Positions 34,201-46,094 of a stretch of 64,000 nt of DNA are shown in pieces. A model generated the notes under the pieces. The model ran no database searches and had not been told where the DNA came from. It saw only the letters and a program-made list of their open reading frames with translations. Source of the stretch: Haemaphysalis longicornis (Eukaryota; Arthropoda; Arachnida; Ixodida; Ixodidae); contig CM023448.1 in the NCBI GenBank assembly GCA_013339765.2, forward strand, positions 190,384,909 to 190,448,908, in the 5' to 3' direction. Position numbers and translations under genes: made by a program. Numbering within the stretch: position 1 is the first letter of the stretch; each line of letters begins with the position of its first letter.

Positions 34201-35893
34201 GCAAGGGCCTACACGCAAGAAGTCGTGATGGAGTCTAGACCCATAGTGAAAGGTGCTTGCGATGAGTCTGTATACAATGAGGAACAAATAACCTACAAAA
34301 TGTCCACTGAAGGCAGTACGGAGAGGAGAATGTCCTGAATATTCTGTTTGAGATAATTTTACTAGGAAAGATGCAGAGCTGAAAGAAAGTTGTTAACCCA
34401 AATTTGGTCAAAAACTGGTCAGTAATTATTACAATGCCAAGGTCTGGCAACTAGATGGGTTGGGCTTGCTTTCTACATTAGCTACTGATAGTTTCTATTT
34501 ACACTTCTCTTGCCAAGCTTCTTGTAAAATGCTGAAAAATCCTAAATGTGGGCAAAACTATATAATTGATCAAGAATAGAGCAAGTGGTAAGTTTGTGAT
34601 GACAATATACATGAACTTCTAATGGAAGTCTAGCTAGTGATAAAATGATTAGCTATATGCATGCACCTCTAGCATTCGTTTCTATCTTGAGAACGTTTCA
34701 GAGATGCAAATGCGTCGATATGACTCAGAGCTTGAGTGGGAACTTGCTGTGTACAAATGTTGAAATGTTTGGTGGTTTTCGAGAGGAACCATGCTCTGCT
34801 TGAATTTCTTTTTTTTTTTGTATGGGTGCTAACATCCAACAAGTGTTAAGGATATCAGTCGGGAGGAAGTTAATTGAGACTGGCAAAGATATTATTTGAA
34901 ATAAGTGTCTCTGTTAAAGCCCAAAGGCAAAGATGAGGGGCTTATTCCTATCCTAATTAGTCTTTCCGCTATGGCTTACAGGAGGTAAACTAGCAGATCA
35001 ACTCTATTTTTCAAGTTCATTAAGATTAGCTTTTGTGGGGTTCATGAACAATCAGGCAAAGGCAAATGCCGCTGATCCGTGCCTTGGTAAAATTGCGCGG
35101 TGAGGCCAAGTGTGCACCCTCGTTACGGCACACCAGCGCACTTACCGCCTCAACGTCACTTTTAAGTCGTCGACTTTCGATGACATGCCAAGCAGGGGTA
35201 ATAACGACAAGCCAAACAGGCCAACAAAATTGAGCCTAGTCTCAGTTTTGTCCTCAAAATAATGTTCACCATATCGTAGCCTATTTTTTTGTCACCATCC
35301 TCTTGAGGTAAGCACACTTGAAGCCCTTGAATTGTCCCCTAGCCTAGCGTTTGTCACCAACGTGACTTTCTTCTTAGCAGCACCATTACCGACACTCGAG
35401 GCGTGCAGTATTCCGTGTGCTATCATCTACGTAAGACGGTGTAGGGTGACTGCAGTAGCACGAGTAGGCTCCATCATAACCAAAGCATGTCCTTTTTGTT
35501 CAGCTTCTCTATACTAGCAGACTAGCACAGATAACCAGTATCCTTTAAGAAAGCAATTTTTGTGCTGACCCTCAGACCTGTTCAGCAGCGGTGGTCACTT
35601 GATAACGTTGGATGACTAGCTCTTTGATACTGCTGTTTAATGTGAGTGGGAGCCGCAGTTGTGAACAATCTGTACTGTAGTTGCCCGGTCCGAGAAGCGC
35701 GCGAGCAAAGGCCTCCGGTGGCTGCATTGCTGAAGGCTCGGCAGCTGCGGCATGGCAGCAGCGCTTCTCTGGTTCCACTGGATGATCCACGCAGCCGTTT
35801 TGTGAGCTATGGTTGACGGTGATGCTGGTGCTGTGGCGAGCCCTCGGACTGGTCCTGGCAGCAGCCCAAGGAGGCCGCGCAGTGTGGAGACTA
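31256..35893. other. Non-coding stretch downstream of the peptidase gene
   Basis: No coding exon, transposon end or RNA gene is recognised over about 4.6 kb. A CT dinucleotide run lies near 31975-31996. The part nearest 35893 should hold the 3' UTR of the peptidase gene: on the minus strand a non-canonical ATTAAA hexamer lies at 35636-35641, about 250 nt after the stop. The remainder may contain diverged repeats not seen by eye. Confidence 0.45.
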
Positions 35894-36034
35894 TCACGAG
35901 GCCTTCACTTGCATTAAGCCCACTTCCTCCACGGCGTGGTCGGAGCCCTCAAAGCAGTCGTCCAGGAACTGTTCCATGGCAAGGTGCAAATGCAGGGTGA
36001 CGTGGCCCAGTCCATGCTTCTCGTCCGGGTACAC
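35894..36034 (-). CDS. DPP4-like: DPP4-like terminal exon M, catalytic histidine and stop
   Basis: Acceptor TGCCCCCAG, then 46 codons and a TGA stop at 35894-35896. It encodes VYPDEKHGLGHVTLHLHLAM, EQFLDDCF and an acidic tail ending VKAS. The His of Y-P-D-E-K-H is the catalytic base. In most relatives the next residue is Ser, Gly or Asn, so Gly fits. The tail after DDCF is about 18 residues longer than in vertebrate DPP4. A possible ATTAAA poly(A) signal lies at 35636-35641. Confidence 0.93.
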   Translation of the reverse strand: MYPDEKHGLGHVTLHLHLAMEQFLDDCFEGSDHAVEEVGLMQVKAS

Positions 36035-36740
36035 CTGGGGGCAGCAAGTGCCAAAAGTACATTGAAAAATATACATCCCACCACAAAATCAGTGGGTCTT
36101 TTGAAGTTGAACAGAAGGCACTGCCCTAACTTGGTGCCTGCCCAACACGGGCAACTGAACCGAAATTCAGGGCCACATAAATTTGAGTCTCTGTAGAGGA
36201 GTAATAAACCAAAAAGCATTTGCACACAAGTGGTTTTGTGTGCATACCACCGGTCAAGCTGCTTACATGCTTCGTACAATAACTTGAAAGCACTCATAGC
36301 TGCAACATCTGATGGGTGTTTGTGAAAATTTAGTGAGCATGAAAGAGGTTTTTACTTCTGTGAGCACCTGATTCAAACACTGACCACTGAGGAGGCTTTT
36401 GTGCCATTAGTTGACATGTTTCATCATGGGTGTGCAGCTGCAACTGGTATCAATGTACACTTGCTGCACTAATACAAGGCTTTGCCATTTTGTGCACTTC
36501 TAAAGCAATTTGAATAACTCTCTTGAAAGCTGCACCTTTGTCATTTGGCATTTAAATATTTGAGTGTTATATGATTCTATATTGTTCCACTGTCTGTAAA
36601 TGAGAAAAATTTATTGTTTAATTTTATTATTTATTTCCTTATTTTAAATGTTACAAATTTATGGTTTACAAAGAAAGCATTACGTTTGATTTCTTACTTC
36701 AATGAATGCAAATTTAATAAATATGTAGAAATATTAGAAA

Positions 36741-36864
36741 TTCAAGTAGAAATTTGAGCGCAAAAATTCGACAAAGACACAGAAAGACCAGACGGGACGA
36801 GCGCTAGTCCCGTCTGGTCTTTCTGTGTCTTTGTCGAATTTTTGCGCTCAAATTTCCACTTGAA
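36741..36864. repeat. 58-bp near-perfect palindrome, 8-nt loop
   Basis: 36741-36798 and 36807-36864 are reverse complements with a single mismatch (36748). The loop is GAGCGCTA. The right arm runs directly into CATGAACCAACTAGCCCAAC. The design, an inverted copy of the same transposon end joined head to head, resembles the inverted ends around the Penelope-like fragment at 63165-64000. It lies in intron 12 of the peptidase gene, so pre-mRNA would carry a 58-bp duplex. Confidence 0.85.
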
Positions 36865-37022
36865 AACATGAACCAACTAGCCCAACAACAAGTTCTATTA
36901 AATATTAGAAACTTTACATATTTTTTTAATAGCATTTCATGGCACAACTTCACCATTCGAAGTATATATTCGAAATATATATAGTTTAGCAACGTGTGGG
37001 TACAAGCGAGTTGGTAATCCAT

Positions 37023-37108
37023 TATAACTTTGTTGAGCGCAGCAAAGAGAACACAGGACCTTGTATCCCTCGTCCTGTGTTCTCTTTGCTGCGCTCAACA
37101 AAGTTATA
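37023..37108. repeat. 37-bp perfect palindrome, 12-nt loop
   Basis: 37023-37059 and 37072-37108 are exact reverse complements, including GAGCGCAGCAAAGAGAACAC. It sits 158 nt from the previous palindrome in the same intron and is followed by ATTCGAATATTCGAA sequence of hAT-like type. The lack of mismatches suggests recent origin or gene conversion between arms. Confidence 0.88.
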
Positions 37109-37260
37109 GTGACATTCGAATATTCGAAATTTAGGAATAATAGAGAAATAAAAGTTGGCTGTGCCGCACAACATGCAACACGACTTAGCCCGTTAAGTTG
37201 ACTTTTTGCACAACACCAAAGCCGTGCAAAAAGCCTAAGATGTATATGCCTTATGCAAAA

Positions 37261-37360
37261 CAAGTGTAGATTAACTATGCTGTATATCAGCTAAAGTGGA
37301 ACGCTGCTTAACAAGTGTAGATTAACTATGCTGTATATCAGCTAAAGTGGAATGCTGCTG
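37261..37360. repeat. 51-bp tandem duplication
   Basis: CAAGTGTAGATTAACTATGC begins at 37261 and again at 37312. The two units differ by about one base over most of their length, so the duplication is recent. Intronic and non-coding. Confidence 0.85.
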
Positions 37361-37691
37361 GTGCAAAATTTATAAACCAGAGGTAGGTTTTCTGTCAGCA
37401 TAGTGGCATAAATGAAGAATCAAGAGTTATTACTTGACCTGCATTAAGGTCGCATCAGCCACAGCCAACTTTTTCGCTAATAAAAGATTATTATAGCCTC
37501 TTTTCGATGACTGGAAGGACCAGTCAAACTTATGTACTTCCTATATTCAGAGAATGTGTCAGAACCCACAATTTTTCATGCCAACGTATGCAAATTTTTG
37601 TTCTGCTGCTCTGCCGTGTTGCCGTAACTTTCTATTTTTCTTCTACCATTTTCTTATCACGCAGTAGTACGTGAACACTCAGATGTGTTAA

Positions 37692-38525
37692 AGGAGCCAT
37701 GAAGAGAAAACACAAGTTTGGTTCATTCAAAAGATTGCCTCGTTAGAATCATACTGACACCACTTTTAACGTAAACTTCGCTCAAATAAGCTACATAATT
37801 ACGAAAAAAGGGAATGGCCATGCGACCCACTAGCTCATTTCCCGCGACAGAGCCTATGATGTCATACCAGCCATCTCTGGGATTGGCAGAGGGCGGCAAA
37901 AGCAAACGCAAATTAGGCAGAGCTTATAAGCTTGCCAAACGAGCTATTTGCGCTTAAATGTAGGGCGCATTCTTTTTAAAGCAGTAAGAATGGTGGGACA
38001 AACAGTGGAAGTTACGAAAGCACACGTAAACATAGAAGTATCGATGCGTACTGCTGTTGGTACTGCGCGCACTATGCTTGGTTTAGCTGCACATGACTGC
38101 GGGGCTTTGGGGTTGTCTTAGACGACACTGGCCGATTGATGCAAGCAATGGTGTCTTACGTAAACATATTTGTCAAGCGAGCACTATGTTTCACAAAACG
38201 ATTTTTTTCTCCGTGAACAAAAACAAGCCAGGTTTAAATACGGTCAAAAACAAACCAAAGGCCACGGAGAAAAAAACTCTTGCTCCGTGCCAAGGGCAGA
38301 AAATGGCTTGCTACAGTATGGTGGTACCATCTAGGTTCACTAACGGCAAACAAGGCCTCCCTATCGGCTGCAGACCGATGGTCCCTAGAAATATCTAGGG
38401 ACCATAGCAGAGCAGTTGGTTCCTGTGATGTCATTGCAGACAACGAAAACGCACGATTTAGTGGTAAAATCAAAATTTTACCTTAAAGTAATTAATTTCT
38501 TTGTGAATAAAGCATCGTTTGCATT
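37692..38525 (+). mobile_element. TTAA-flanked element, copy 2, right end missing
   Basis: From TTAA at 37688-37691 the sequence matches the 17042-18151 element closely: AGGAGCCATGAAGAGAAAA, GACACCACTTTTAACGTAAA, GGAATGG.CATGCGACCCAC. Similarity continues with internal deletions to about 38525 (CATCGTTTGCAT). The right terminal repeat is absent. The high identity outside the deletions indicates the family was active relatively recently. Confidence 0.85.
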
Positions 38526-38579
38526 TGGACTCGGAGTCAGATTTCTCGACGACAATTCCGACCAGACTGGACTTTTGTA

Positions 38580-38990
38580 GGTACTTTTGACTGTGTACTT
38601 TCAACTACTTTTCTGTGTACTTTTGACTGTGTACGCGTTTAAATAAACAAGTATCGTTCGCTTTTGCTATCATACTCGATTTTCTCTTATTTGTATAGTC
38701 CGCGTTAGGACCGTTTACACGTTATTTTGGACTTTTCGCAATATACCCGCGTAATTTGCGCACCCCCTTTTTGAGGCCCTAAATTCGCGAAAAAAAGTGC
38801 GCAAATTACGCGAGTAAATACGGTAAAAGATATTATGGTGTTCGGAAATAACCTATTCGATTCACAGTCACCTTTTACTACGTACTTGTATTCGAAAATA
38901 TGCGATTCGATTTGCAGTCAGTTTTTTGCTATTTGCATTCAATTAACAGTCCTAAAGTTGATATTCACACACCTCTAGCTATAATGAAAA
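38580..38990. repeat. Cluster of short repeats and transposon ends in intron 12
   Basis: 38580-38635 has repeats of GTACTTTTGACTGTGTAC. 38755-38823 forms a hairpin with CGCGTAATTTGCGCAC and its complement near the right border, next to TAAATACGGTA. 38820-38985 carries ATTCGA repeats and ends CACACACCTCTAG, a likely hAT-type terminus. All appear to be transposon fragments. Confidence 0.5.
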
Positions 38991-39415
38991 ATGAATAATA
39001 CCTAGTATGACTGTGATAATTCTAATGACTAGAAAATAAAAAGTAACAGTCGAGGCCAAAAAATATGTGTGACATGCTGGGCACTTGATCTATCTGTACA
39101 GAAAAAATCAGGCTTAATTCTGTCAAACTACCCAAGCAGCAGTTGTCCTCTAGCGATCACCAACATGCTATCAGAGCTAATCTTTTTCTTTTATGGCTTT
39201 CCAGAATCGTGTGAGTTCATATCCAAATAAATTGTATGGGTAGGCTCTTGGTGCTAACTATATGTTTTCATAGAATAGGGAAGAGCACTCGAGCAGCCGA
39301 GATAATTAAGCCTCGAGCTCAGTTTGCATACGCATCACCAAATATAATGAGGTGTAATGGTGCAGCATTTCAGAAATCTGCATTTTGTTGACATTTTCAA
39401 ATCACATTCGTTTAC

Positions 39416-39489
39416 CTGAGTTTTGTAAAGAACACCTTTCTTGGTCAGCTCCTTGGCAAGCATCATAGAGTGCTGGAAGTGAACATTAT
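39416..39489 (-). CDS. DPP4-like: DPP4-like exon L, catalytic aspartate
   Basis: Acceptor TGTTTCAG, donor GTAAAC, 74 nt, only partly visible as an ORF because it lacks an in-frame start. With the preceding base it encodes DNVHFQHSMMLAKELTKKGV and LYKTQ. The first Asp is the charge-relay residue of the S9 triad, following H-G-T-A-D. The intron downstream (36035-39415) holds the two long palindromes and a TTAA element. Confidence 0.93.
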
Positions 39490-42346
39490 CTGAAACAAAA
39501 CAAGCGAAGTTTTAGGTAAACAGATCTGAATGACTCATTTAGCATAACCTTGTTTCTGCCCAGGCCCAAGATGCAATTCTTAACTATAGTCAGTTATACA
39601 CAGCTTGGGAACTTCAACTGATGAGCTTCTTAGAAATCTTCGTCCCCGCTTATGGCTTTCCCAGCACGGCCAACAAGGCACTTGGAACTCTGTTGAAACC
39701 GGAATCACTAGCCTTTCAATGCTGCACCGTCCCATATACTACAACAAGGGTAGAAGCTAGGTTGGTCTGTGGCAAAATTAAGAGAAAAAAAAATGTAAAA
39801 AATCTTGAGTGTTGCTGCCAGTGACAATACAGACCTTTATCATGGCTCACAAATGCCACAAATTCATGCTATAACTATTATAAAAAAATATACTACACAG
39901 TGCAGGACCACACAATGCCAGCATGTAGCCAGTAATCTTTGAATGTAGAAACAAGTGACATTGCAACAACCCTGTGCCACATATTACTAAGAAGCAGAGC
40001 ATTACCAGCACAGCACTGTTATACCACTGCTTGGAATGACCAAGGGGTATGCTTGATAGAATTAGCACCACCAACTAGGTGATTTTCAATTTTGAATAGG
40101 ATTTGGACATCATCTGAGGAGACCGGAAGTATCCAACACAATTAAAAGCAGGAATCAGAAAACACTAGTGGTCAAGATTGCAACTCTACAAAAAATTCTT
40201 ACAGTTGGGAACCCATGCTTAAAATTGGTGCTAAAACTTTTTTTTAGCACGTTTCCTAAGGATATTCTGATGCTGGCGATGGTGATAAAAATGATGCTGC
40301 CGTGTTCAGCCAGGAGATATGAAAGTTTAACCTATTTGAATACATCAATACTCTATATTTTCAAATGCTGAATCGGTGAGTCGAGTGTTTGATATTTTTA
40401 ACCCATTTAACATCAAACAGAGAAGTATTTGATGAATATTCGCCCTCCGTAATTAATACTAATTGTATCTTTTCCAAGAACTCAGAACATACACTCTTTC
40501 CTTTTTCATGGTTTTAAATAATCTAGCGTGATCAAGGCTGGGCTTTAATTGTTGGCAATTTTCAGTGGTTGAATGGTTTAAGACCGTGCCCCAAGTCTCG
40601 CCAGGGTTTCTTTACCACCCTTCCATCAAGCTGCTTTATTTCTTAATAGCTCTGCAGCCACACACTATCAATAGTGCCACGCCGACAGTTTTAAGATAAT
40701 TTGCTGTCATCAAGTAAACTATTGATGGTCTACCCACTATTGATAGAATGGTATCAATAGTTTTTATTAGCGCCAAGATAACTAAAGTAGTATAATTAAG
40801 TAATATTTTAACACGCAGGCGTGAGTTCAAACTCCTGATATGAAGCCAATTGCCAGCCAGCTTTTTTTTATGTCTAATTAAACATCTGCAATTTGTTACA
40901 ATCATGCCCCTTGCACTTGGTGTGCAATATGAGCTAGAATGCCAATGTACCTGATGTCAAACAACTGACAATTACAGAACTCTTAGCCAGAATAATTAGC
41001 AATACAAAAGTGGCCTAACTATTGGCTGCCCCTAATCTTGGAAGCATGAACCAAAAAACAAGCAATTATGGAGGTTAGTGCATTTTAATTATTTTATAAT
41101 AGTCCTAGTACGATGACAAACTGGGTGAGTTAGAGACTATTCAGAGGTGAATGACACGTTTCGTTTCCATCCTGTCATTATATATGTGCTCTGCTTAGAA
41201 GTCACCTTGTAGTTGCATACTCTCTTGAGGATGCGGACATGGGTCTCCGAAGTAAAAAAATCACCAAAAAATTCAGTTTATGAGCTATTTTCACCTCTAA
41301 AAAAAGTAGCTGCAAAATAATACATAATCCTATCCCACTAAGCTGTCGAACTTCAAAGTCCTGTAAATGACCATTTTTGCCTGCATGTCTACTCTACTCT
41401 CATTTTCTCAAAGCAGTATTTTTAACCACATTGCACATTTACCATGTGATTATCTCAGGGCGTAAAGGCAGCTTGTTAAAATTAAAAAAAAAACGAAGCT
41501 CAATGTATAAGGCATGCAACCCTGCAAGAAGATTTTTTATTTTAAAAAGAGTTATTTTCTTTTTATTTTTTTATTACTCAGTTTCCATGTTATGTGCACT
41601 GCAAAGTTCAACTGGCTGTAACGTCAGGCAATGTGATTTAAAATCTGTTTGCAAGGTTGCATTCCTTATACACTGTAGTGTCGACCCATATGCTGATATT
41701 TTCTGATGAACAATTCATTTTTTCTATGGTTAGAAAACTATACAAAACTGTTTTTAATTATCTTCATATTTAATTGACCTACTGAAAAAGATAATGCACA
41801 TTTAAAATCAGGACAAGAAGCTGAGCGGTGCTGAGAAGTTTCATAATTTCTGTCCCTCGATAAAATAATGTTCGCCTGGCCAGTACAAGTAGCCCACTTG
41901 CAAGTATGGCTTTTACACTGGTACAGGTAGTGTTTTTTTGTCACCTCCACCTGCATGGAATAAAATTGCACATTTTGAATCCGGGTGAAGAGCCAAAGAA
42001 TGAGACATGTGCCATAGAAATGACTGAGGCAGCCATGTGTGTTACGCCAGGTCCACATTATGAAACAGGATTCCTGCTCGGTTCACACCAAAAGAAAAGC
42101 TGTTTTGTCTTTTTTTGAAATAATAATACATTTGTTTGTGCTCACAATTAATCTTCTTCAGTTTACTGGAGGGAATGGAGCCAAATATCACAAATGACGT
42201 GCATTATGCAAGGACAAGCTGGAGCATATGACAATAACACTATGTCGGCCATTTAAGAGACCCCCTGGTATCAGGCTGCGGGGGCACTTGAGCACTGTTT
42301 TGAATTAACTTTAGCTTTACCACGCTGCAATTGCACGAGGACTGAC
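39490..42346. other. Intron 11 of the peptidase gene, nothing recognised
   Basis: AT-rich intronic DNA without clear coding exons or transposon termini. A degenerate box B-like sequence near 40815 may be a SINE remnant. Confidence 0.5.
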
Positions 42347-42678
42347 CGTCAGCGGTGCCATGTACAAGCAGAAACTTCTTTCCCTTGAGCTTGGCGGCGG
42401 CCCGGGTGAGGTCGGCACGCTCGTAGCCTGCCAGGTTGTCGCGTGGCAGCCCCATGAAGCGCTCCGTGTAGGCTGAGTCGTAGTAGAGCCAGTTGCTGAC
42501 GGGTGCCACAGAAATGCCACACTGGAAGACAGCCCCACCATCGGCGTACGGTGTGTCGTTGCCGTTGTTGCCCGGGCCGCCATTGGCCAGCGCCATGGCC
42601 GACACGTAGCCGCCGTACGACCAACCCCAGATGGCCGTGTGCTCACTGCTGATGAACGGTAGCTCACTCTTGAGATAC
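42347..42678 (-). CDS. DPP4-like: DPP4-like exon K, catalytic serine
   Basis: Acceptor TGTGCAG, donor GTCAGT, 332 nt. It encodes IWGWSYGGYVSAMAL, with the nucleophilic Ser in G-W-S-Y-G-G-Y, then CGISVAPVSNWLYYDSAYTE, RFMGLP and KKFLLVHGTAD. Between the nucleophile helix and FQCGISVAP the protein carries a Gly/Asn-rich stretch (NGGPGNNGNDTPYADGGAV) that is longer than the short loop usual in vertebrate DPP4. The last base starts the codon for the catalytic Asp, completed in the next exon. Confidence 0.95.
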
Positions 42679-44157
42679 CTGCACAGGACACCATCAACAA
42701 TTAAGCCACCACTTCCAACAAGCTGGAACCAGCCAAGAACATTTGGGTGAGATAATGTGCATGGATAGCAATCAAGGTACAAGACCACACTCAATCAAGA
42801 CGCCTTCTCACATCCGAAGAGCATATGAGTGTAGCGTCAGGTGTAACTTGGTCATCTGCTGTTCACACAAATTCTCATCAATGGCGGAAAGATGCCACAC
42901 CTTATATGTAACATTTGCAGTACGAATTGTGCACATCATACACATTTAAAGACCATCCAAACCCTTTTGTTCAAGCCAATATCGCAGCACAATCACACTA
43001 GCACAGTGGAACCTAGTAGCAAGCTAGAAACTTCAGGGTTCAGAGCCTAGCCATGCATTAGGTGAGCCACATTGAGGGCTATCTGCATAGACAGATCAGG
43101 CATAAAGCCAGCACCCATGCAGGCCCATGCAAGGAATTTCGCACTGGTGGCAGCATCACTTGGTTGTAGATATAATTTTTTGTGTGCCTGCTTTGGTCCA
43201 TGCAATTTTCCTCATATAGCCTCCATGGCATCAACCCTTTTCGGTGCTTGTCACTTTTTCCCCTTTCAGTTTTTACTTCTTGACCTTCTTCGCCGCATTG
43301 AATTCTCATCACTCAGCCATTTGGCCTCTTCTCTACATGATTTTGAAGCTTACGTTTGTCACCATCTTAGCATCCTTTCTGTAAGGAAGGTGGAGGCGCC
43401 AATTTTGAAATGGTAGCGCATTAACAGCATTCACCATTACCCCCAAAATTTGAAAGCAATATGACATTTATTTTTGCCCCAATTCTCCTTAGCGTGCTTC
43501 GCTGTTAATTTGTACACAAATTTGTAAAAAGGAGGAAACGTTGCCAACAGATTTTCATTACAAACCCTACTTATTCCAAGGAACCTGGATACGTCAGTGT
43601 TTTCCAATCATGAATGTGCTGAGGACGCTACTGTGGGCTAGCAACTGCGGTCGGTTTCACACTGCGAGTGGGAATAATAGGCCTCACTGCGGTGCAAGGT
43701 TGTGTAGCGTGAGCAGGAAAGATCTGATGCTTTTCAAACATGCAAACATGCCAGAGTTGCCGACAACAAAAGAAGCAAAAACAAAGAGCAGGTGTGGCTG
43801 GCCAGCCCCTCCACAAAGTAACAACACAAACTCCAATCGTAACTTCCTCTCTCGAGCACCAACACAGCCAGCTGGGAGCGGTGCCACTGTAACTCCCTCC
43901 TGGGAGGAGAAGTTGTTTCTCTGAAAGCTTCATGGGGAATTCCTCTGGCTCAGATGCAAGATTTCAACACGGCTGATCAGAGGTGGCAGAGAGAGGAAGT
44001 GAGAAGTATCTAGGAATGATACCTAAGGATGATGCCTCAGTGAGTCTGGATTTCATGCTGGTGCTTGATGGAACTGTGTTTGGCCCGCATCAACGGTCCT
44101 GGAGCTCTCCAGCCAACATCAAGGTCATCAGTTCAACATTTGACAAGTACTGCTGGT

Positions 44158-44330
44158 TTAATGCGCCGACGATACACAGGCGATGAGGCGCGCCATAGTG
44201 GAAAACTCCGGATTGATTTTGACCACCTGGGGATCTTTAACAAGTGCCGAAATCTCAAACACACGGGTGTTGTTGCTATTCGCCTCCATCAGAAAAGCGG
44301 CCGCCGCGGCCGGGAATCAAACCCGGTCAG
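44158..44330 (-). repeat. Ruka-like SINE with truncated tRNA head
   Basis: The minus-strand copy in intron 10 shares the body of the other Ruka copies (CACCTGGGGATCTTTAAC, CCTCCATCAGAAAAGCGG on the given strand) and box B (GGGAATCAAACCC on the given strand). It lacks box A and an obvious GATT tail. Confidence 0.85.
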
Positions 44331-45329
44331 AAGAGCAAGCTTCGAGACAACTAACAATGTCCAGTACCAGACTATGCAAGGAATTTTGCAAACTTGCTCT
44401 TGGGGCTAGTTGCAAAGGCTCTTACATTCTTTTTAACTGTCACATTAGTTGTACACAGTGTTGCTTCTTGTTCGTAGCTCATATTTTTTAGTAGTATTGC
44501 TTGTAATTGTTTATTCTCTCTCATTCATCTGTATATATTTAAACATAGTCAGACGGCTTAAAGTTATATTTTTAAGGCGGCAGTTTGACAATAATTCAGC
44601 TATGCAATTATTGAGGGTCAAAAGACAGATGCAAATCTACTGCATCATCACTTTACATTCTGGTTTTGTGATTTGGTTGATGTTTATGTGACAATCGTTC
44701 CCTCTCACACCACTTCCTCAGAGCTTCTGAGCTGTATGGAATTTTGTCTGAGCATAAAAATGAATTATTTGCCCAAACTGTGTCATCACAGTACTTTGAC
44801 ACGAAATGCTCCCCTTCGTTTCATTATTATTAAGCGCTCGCAAAGCAGTCATAGATGCAGCAAGAGAACACAACATCAGTGAATTCTGGGTCCTTGTGCT
44901 AGTACTAAAAGATGTTAGCCTCTGCCAAGCCAAGGGTGAGCTAAGGCAAATATGGCTTTATAAATCGTACAAAAGCTTTAACAAATTAAAGTGGCTTATT
45001 GAGCGCACCACCGAGTTGAAAATGGTGTACAGCACCCCACCTCTCCCCATCATTAGAGCAAGAAGATGCTTCATCACGAAGCTTTGCTTCCAGGAATGCA
45101 TGTGGTGGAACAAAGCCTCCTATCTGGTCAACCTTAAAGGCTTCACTGGCCAAGTGCTGCGGGCTTGCCATGCCGTGCCTTATCTTGAGGAGGATAACTT
45201 ATCCTGCCTCGAAACAACGTCCCTGACACCTCTCCTCCTCCTGAATTAAATCTAGGGGTGGGATTGAGGAGGTGTGGGTCGAATGCACACAACGTAAGCA
45301 CATCTGGGCTTTGGCATAGCTGGGCTAAG

Positions 45330-45475
45330 GCATATTTGAGCCCACTTGGGATAATTATTGATTATGCACTAAAGCACGGTACACGTGGATTTTTTAGTAC
45401 TTTGCTTGGATCAGAAATACAGCCTCCAGAGCCAGAAATCAAACAAGCGACCTCCTGCACAGGAGCCCATGGAGT
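45330..45475 (-). repeat. Degenerate Ruka-like SINE (tentative)
   Basis: Weak similarity to the head and body of Ruka: GCCAGAAATCAAACAAGCGA corresponds to the box B region, and the neighbouring GCACGGTACACGTGGATTTT corresponds to the body. It is heavily mutated, close to exon J. Confidence 0.35.
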
Positions 45476-45638
45476 CTCTTTCCTGGGTGCATGCAGGGTG
45501 GCAAGAAGACAACGCTATGACGGAGTAATAACGAAGTCTTGATACAAGCAGCCCCAAATTACAGGACTGCACCAGCAAGCTTGTAGCGACTGAGCCGCAC
45601 CAGCACTGGCTCGAATGAATGAGGTGAGCCGAACTTAC

Positions 45639-45909
45639 TTGGCAACCCTTAGCTGATCCTCGACCTCGACTGTGCCAAGGCGTCGGTATATCTGGTGCAG
45701 GCGCCGATCGCCCTGGAGTCCCGAGCCGCGGCCATCAATAAATCCGTAGACTATTCCCTTGCGACTTGCCAGGTAGTGGCCCCAGCTGATGCGGAACACC
45801 TCCGTCACCTGCTGGGTCCCGGGACCCCCGTACACATTCACCAGAAACGGGTACTTGAGCACCTCCTCATCACGCAGCCCCGGCGGCAACAGCAGCCGCA
45901 CCGTCGCGT
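45639..45909 (-). CDS. DPP4-like: DPP4-like exon J, first half of the hydrolase domain
   Basis: Acceptor CTCCGCAG, donor GTAAGT, 271 nt. It encodes LLLPPGLRDEEVLKYPFLVN, VYGGPGTQQVTEVFRISWGH, DGRGSGLQGDRRLHQIYRRL and GTVEVEDQLRVAK. V-Y-G/A-G-P, D-G-R-G-S/T-G and R-R-L-G-x-x-E-V-x-D-Q are S9 hallmark motifs, and the Tyr of the VYGGP loop contributes to the oxyanion hole. Confidence 0.95.
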
Positions 45910-45995
45910 CTGCGGAGCAACACACATCACTGTTAGGCATGATGACATGCAGTTATGTCGTGAGAATTCCGAGCGCGGTGCCATTATCTACTCAC

Positions 45996-46094
45996 TGTAT
46001 CCATCAGTTAGCGGGGCGACATAGTGGCGCACTTGAGGCATAGCACGCTTCTCCATGGTCTCCTTCAGTTCTGAGTTTGTTTCCAGCATCTCCA
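45996..46094 (-). CDS. DPP4-like: DPP4-like exon I, propeller-to-hydrolase linker
   Basis: Acceptor GTTTTCAG, donor GTGAGT, 99 nt with two completing bases at the start and one base left at the end. It encodes LEMLETNSELKETMEKRAMP and QVRHYVAPLTDGY, the family's linker (L-E-x-N-x-x-L) entering the alpha/beta hydrolase domain. Confidence 0.9.
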
